A stretch of 41,065 nucleotides of DNA from positions 1-41,065 of the IMG/VR virus record IMGVR_UViG_3300042543_000436. One strand, 5' to 3'. The notes beneath the pieces are model-generated. The model ran no database searches. It was not told the DNA's origin and worked only from the letters and a program-made list of their open reading frames with translations. A program made the position numbers and the translations under genes. Shown here piece by piece: positions 37,587 through 41,065 of this stretch; position 1 is the first letter of the stretch, and each line of letters starts with the position of its first letter. The stretch comes from a virus.

Positions 37587-39096
37587 CTTCAGGCTGCGTT
37601 ACATCGAGAGGTAGACCCTGACCGGTATCAAACAAGCCCATTTCAAGCGCCTGCTCACGCAACATCGACTTGAAACGGCTGATCTCCTGCGGCGAGTACC
37701 CAGCGTCAGCCCAAAGCTGTTCCTGCGGCACCCCAAACGCGAGTTTCTTCACAAGCGAATCGACGTACTCGCTTTCAGAGCGCGTCTCCGGATTCTTCCA
37801 CTCCACTTCAGCCATCGGGGAGTTCGCCTTCTCAAAATCACCCTCAACCGCGAAAGCAAGCCGCATAGCCTGTTCGATTGCTTCGCCGTAACTGCGCTGC
37901 TTGTCTCTGACGCGGTTCGCAAGACCCGACTCAGCGGCCTTCAGGGCATCACCGGAAGCATTGACGATCGAACCAAGAAGGTAATGCGGCGGGGTGCGCG
38001 TACGGGCCGCAAGGGACTGAATGCGCGACTCGATCGCTCGCGTGTAGTTCGAAAGGTCGTTCGCGGCAAACTCGCCAAACTTGGTGTCAACGTCAGGGCT
38101 GACCCAAAGCCGGTTAACGGCGTGTTCGAACGGCTGAATCGGCTCGCCCGTAACTTCGTCAAACGGGATCTCTAAGCCGGTAGCCCAACGCTGACGAAAC
38201 GCGCTGACCTCCGACGCAACCATCAGGTCGCAAAGAAGCTTGTTGATCTGATCCTGAGTGCTGATCACATCGGCCAGATCAGAGCGGCCCAGGCCAATAG
38301 AAGCTTCGGGGAGATTATGCGGCGAAGCGAGGAGACTTCCCGGCGGGTAGCTCGGCAGCATCGCCGGGTTGTTGACAACCGGAATCACCGGCACAACACC
38401 CAAAGGATTGTTCTCTATCGCCGGGGAGCCGCTGCGAGCAGTCCACTTAGACCCGGCGGCACGAAGGCGCTCATAGCGGTAAATCGCGTCCGGCAAGAAA
38501 AGCGTTGCGTAAAGAGTGCCGTCTTCACCAACCCATTTCTTCAGGGCAGCGGAAATAGTGTCGCGGCTACCGGCCTTGCGCTCAACGATTACCTGGGCTG
38601 GGTGTTCAACCGTGATCTCCGCACGCGGCCCCGAACGACGCGAAACCATCGGGCCGGAAACACCGGGAGCGTCTTCGCCCCACCAAACCATTATGTACGC
38701 CTCACCGATCTTCGACGCTTCGGTGAAAAGAACCTGACTATCGAGATCAAGGTTCGATTCCTGCCAAAGCCTCCAAGCGTCAGCATCAGCTTCTAGCTGA
38801 TCAGACTCACCAAGCCGGAAACCCTGAACAACCAGCCGCTCAATCGGCGCGTTGATAACCAGGGGAAGCCAGTTATCAGAGACCGCAGCGAGCATCGACG
38901 CAAACGTTTCCCTGAACTTAGAAGTCGCGAACGCAAGCTCGAACCGGCCCTCGTAGTAGTCGCTGTAAAGCTCGACAACGGGGCGGCGATACGCAAGACG
39001 CCTCTCCAACCGCTGAAGCCACCAATCCGGCGTGTAAGCGTCCAGATCGTGAGCCTTCGGCGGCAAGATCAGTTCTTCTTCAGACCAAACACTCAA
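37573..39096 (-). CDS. Portal protein (SPP1 gp6-like)
   Basis: 507 residues. TTG start at 39096 with GAGG six bases upstream. Portal landmarks are DWWLQRLERRLAYRRPVVEL (residues 24-43), VSDNWLPLVINAPIERLVVQ, the ASKIGEAYIMVWW segment, VPVIPVVNNPAMLPSYPPGS, RSDLADVISTQDQINKLLCD, and RTRTPPHYLLGSIVNASGDA near the stem helices. The C-terminus is acidic and helical. It forms the head vertex ring through which DNA is packaged. Confidence 0.92.
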   Translation of the reverse strand: MSVWSEEELILPPKAHDLDAYTPDWWLQRLERRLAYRRPVVELYSDYYEGRFELAFATSKFRETFASMLAAVSDNWLPLVINAPIERLVVQGFRLGESDQLEADADAWRLWQESNLDLDSQVLFTEASKIGEAYIMVWWGEDAPGVSGPMVSRRSGPRAEITVEHPAQVIVERKAGSRDTISAALKKWVGEDGTLYATLFLPDAIYRYERLRAAGSKWTARSGSPAIENNPLGVVPVIPVVNNPAMLPSYPPGSLLASPHNLPEASIGLGRSDLADVISTQDQINKLLCDLMVASEVSAFRQRWATGLEIPFDEVTGEPIQPFEHAVNRLWVSPDVDTKFGEFAANDLSNYTRAIESRIQSLAARTRTPPHYLLGSIVNASGDALKAAESGLANRVRDKQRSYGEAIEQAMRLAFAVEGDFEKANSPMAEVEWKNPETRSESEYVDSLVKKLAFGVPQEQLWADAGYSPQEISRFKSMLREQALEMGLFDTGQGLPLDVTQPEDAGQ

Positions 39097-39113
39097 AGGA
39101 AACCTCGAAAGAG

Positions 39114-40565
39114 TTAGAACGAATAGAGCGCACGCGGCCTGTCGCTCTCTAGGCTCGCGGCTAGTGCTACCGAATGCGCCATCGAAAGCGCCCGGAGAGC
39201 GTCAATCGGTTTACGCGGACCCTTTTTGGCCCGGTCAAACCGGAACTTCTCGCCACCCAACGGCTTTTCGACCGCGTTCAAAACGTGATCGCGAAGAACG
39301 GGATCGCCGTCGTGAACAACCGACTTTCGTCTAACGGCCTCCATAAAACGAGCATCAGCAAGCGCAATCGGGGCGTTCGACTGCGAATGCTCAACAAACC
39401 GGATCGCGTGATCGCGCTCCAACGTTTGAACCATTTGTTGACCGCCAGCGTTCGGGTCATACACGACGCCGAGAACGTGGAAACGCTCGCAAAGCTCCAC
39501 AAGCGCGTCAACGATCAAACGATCATCGAGCAAACCATCTTCCGGCGGCTCTAACACGATCGCGTCGCTGACAACTACGCGATCTTCGCTTTCAAACATC
39601 ACCGGAACCAGGGCGGTTGTGTCCCGCTTCCAACCAAGATCCAAACCGACGTAAACATCAGCCCCGGCAGGAATTGAAACACCGGGATCACAAAGACCGT
39701 CCCACTCAGCCGGGGAAATCGCGGAACTCTCGCCGCGAAGCCAAACACCGCACGCAAACCGCGCCCACGCCCATTTCGTCATAGACGGGCTGTTAAAGCG
39801 GCGAGCGAGAGCTTCGGGGGTCTGCCAGGACGCGGGGTTCGCGGTCTTCACAACCTCCATATCGTCCAGGTTGTCTTCTTCGGTAAGGCTCCACTCGTGA
39901 AGCACAAACGCGCCGTCCTCGCTGCGAGCGTACGTGTAAGCACCCTCACGCTTGGCACCCGGCAGGGCGTGTGCGTTAGAGCGCATCACCCCCAGCGGCG
40001 AAGAATCATCATCGCCCGCCGTCGAGATCGTGACCATACGGCCATCACGCGGCCCCAACCCGTCACGAAAGACGCCGTAAAGCTCCGCGCTTGAATGCCG
40101 GTGAAGCTCGTCCACAAGGCAAGCCGTCAGAATCACTCCATCGGCGGTCTGAACATCAGAGGCAAGAACCCGGATCCTGCCGTTATCGGTCCGGGACCGA
40201 ATCTCGCGATAACCGCGCTTGACGTCAACCAATGACTGAAGCATCGGGGAACGAGTCACAAACCCAACCGCTTGGTTGTAAAGAATCGTTGCCTGATCTC
40301 GCGAAGCGGCAGCAATCACGCACTCCGCGTTAGCCGTCACAAGCAAATGGTGAAGAGCAAGCGCCGAGAGCAGCGTTGACTTCCCATTCTTCTTCCCAAC
40401 GATGATCAGCGTCTCGCTAGTCCCATCGAAGTAATCCCTGACCATCGTCTCCTGGAACGGCTCCAACACAAACGGTTTGCCGTTCTCAATGGTCAACTCC
40501 TGACAGAAACGCTTAAACCCCTGAAGACCCTCCGGCCCGTCGTTCTCTGCGGTCCGCGAGTTCAT
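39114..40565 (-). CDS. terL: Terminase large subunit
   Basis: 483 residues from ATG 40565, eight bases after GGAGG; it overlaps the small terminase gene by 53 bases. The ATPase part has VGKKNGKST (56-64, a variant Walker A), CVIAAASRDQATILYNQ, and ACLVDELHRH (Asp152-Glu153, Walker B), with TISTAGDDDSSPLG. The nuclease part begins YVGLDLGWKRDTTALV near residue 300, with further acidic residues at LGVVYDPNAGGQQ and near ADARFMEAVR. It pumps DNA into the head and cuts it. Confidence 0.95.
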   Translation of the reverse strand: MNSRTAENDGPEGLQGFKRFCQELTIENGKPFVLEPFQETMVRDYFDGTSETLIIVGKKNGKSTLLSALALHHLLVTANAECVIAAASRDQATILYNQAVGFVTRSPMLQSLVDVKRGYREIRSRTDNGRIRVLASDVQTADGVILTACLVDELHRHSSAELYGVFRDGLGPRDGRMVTISTAGDDDSSPLGVMRSNAHALPGAKREGAYTYARSEDGAFVLHEWSLTEEDNLDDMEVVKTANPASWQTPEALARRFNSPSMTKWAWARFACGVWLRGESSAISPAEWDGLCDPGVSIPAGADVYVGLDLGWKRDTTALVPVMFESEDRVVVSDAIVLEPPEDGLLDDRLIVDALVELCERFHVLGVVYDPNAGGQQMVQTLERDHAIRFVEHSQSNAPIALADARFMEAVRRKSVVHDGDPVLRDHVLNAVEKPLGGEKFRFDRAKKGPRKPIDALRALSMAHSVALAASLESDRPRALYSF

Positions 40566-40926
40566 CGAAGAAGCCTCCACCCTCTGAACCCTCGCCGTCC
40601 TTGTTGCGCTCACTCGGCTTACTCCATCTTTCCGGGTACTGACGCTCCAAGATCCAAGCGTGCGCCTGCCACGACTTAGAAGACGCGATCGCCTCAACGC
40701 GAGCGGCCTCCGCAATAGCGCGAGCCTCCTCCACGTTCTCCAAGAACGCAACGAAAGCCTCGTCCCCAGGCTCCGCAGCTTTGCCGCGCTCAATCCAACG
40801 ATGAAACGTCATACGGGTAATGCCCGCCGCTTCCGCCGCGACTGCGTTATCATTACCCGCAACGATCATCGAGCAAATCCGCTCGGTGACTTCAGGACTC
40901 AACTTCGTGGGACGACCAGCCAACAT
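40513..40926 (-). CDS. terS: Terminase small subunit
   Basis: 137 residues from ATG 40926 with AAGGGGG upstream, part of which lies in the terminal repeat. The N-terminal helix-turn-helix (AGRPTKLSPEVTERICSMI, DNAVAAEAAGITRMTFHRWI) binds DNA; the rest is helical (FLENVEEARAIAEAARVEAI) with the AHAWILERQYPERW motif typical of small terminases, and a flexible acidic and Gly-rich end. It should bind the repeats or G-rich sequence in the adjoining terminal region and start packaging. Confidence 0.88.
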   Translation of the reverse strand: MLAGRPTKLSPEVTERICSMIVAGNDNAVAAEAAGITRMTFHRWIERGKAAEPGDEAFVAFLENVEEARAIAEAARVEAIASSKSWQAHAWILERQYPERWSKPSERNKDGEGSEGGGFFDELADRRERRAGGSSGV

Positions 40927-40930
40927 CAGC

Positions 40931-41065
40931 CCCCTTACGGGAAATTACGAAGCCCAGGCGCGGAACTACGTACATTCCGACCTGAGTTTGTGCGCTTTTG
41001 TTACAAATGATCAGCCGCTTTTTCTCGCGGTCGCCCCCCCTGCGGTCCCGCCCCCAACCGGTTAG
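40931..41065. repeat. Right copy of the terminal direct repeat
   Basis: Same 135 bases as 1-135, with A at 41057 where the left copy has G at 127. It begins four bases upstream of the small terminase ATG and includes the gene's ribosome site. Joining the two copies gives a circle of 40,930 bases in which the P-loop gene and small terminase are separated by about 180 non-coding bases. Confidence 0.9.

Noticed and set aside
40566-40793. N-terminal extension of the large terminase
   Set aside because: The added 76 residues are Arg/Ser-rich antiframe of the small terminase. ATG 40565 has GGAGG and starts a normal terminase.

Overview
The window looks like one complete genome of a temperate, contractile-tailed (myovirus-like) dsDNA phage. 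Its two ends share a 135-bp direct repeat (1-135 and 40931-41065, one mismatch), so the unique genome is about 40.9 kb in a circular or terminally redundant form. The host is most likely a high-GC Gram-positive bacterium, probably an actinomycete in the broad sense. The reasons are the high GC, very frequent GTG and TTG starts, a large serine integrase, a CHAP endolysin, peptidoglycan-cutting tail domains and a consensus SigA-type promoter. No gene fixes the genus.

Layout. Nearly everything is on the minus strand and is read right to left. Reading leftward from the right end, the head module comes first: TerS, TerL, portal, MuF-like protein, scaffold, an ATP-grasp ligase, a glycosyltransferase and the HK97-type major capsid protein. 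Just past the capsid stop lies a compact tRNA-like RNA. Next come a collagen-like fibre with an embedded possible carbohydrate-binding domain, three small fibre or decoration proteins and a second glycosyltransferase. Then follow the connector, tail completion, sheath and tube genes, tail chaperones with a probable -1 frameshift, a short tape measure, the baseplate (LysM protein, hub with two murein-cutting domains, gpV, gp25, gpJ, gpI), a collar-domain fibre, and lysis genes (XhlA-like, CHAP endolysin, holin). The operon ends with a metallophosphoesterase, two unknowns and a RusA-type resolvase.

Region 12-14 kb is the only sizeable plus-strand block: an XRE-type repressor, a consensus promoter and four small genes. 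A leftward early operon (11855 to 7162) carries a Sak4-like RecA-fold ATPase, an SSB-like protein and many small unknowns. The serine integrase (plus strand, 5920-7341) follows, preceded by a 42-bp dyad that is a strong attP candidate. From 5842 to 180 lies a second leftward operon with a secreted barrel-fold protein, a nuclease-like protein, a C5 DNA methyltransferase and an HNH nuclease packed together, several tiny membrane proteins, and a second HNH gene close to TerS.

The most unusual points are: a second long same-strand reading frame inside the methyltransferase that itself resembles a known protein family; the tRNA-like element between capsid and fibre genes; the ATP-grasp/glycosyltransferase pair inside the head module; the integrase dyad; and several tiny membrane-protein genes anchored by stop-start overlaps or strong ribosome sites. 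Most adjacent genes overlap by 1-4 bases (GTGA, ATGA, TTGA, TAATG), and this was used to choose starts.
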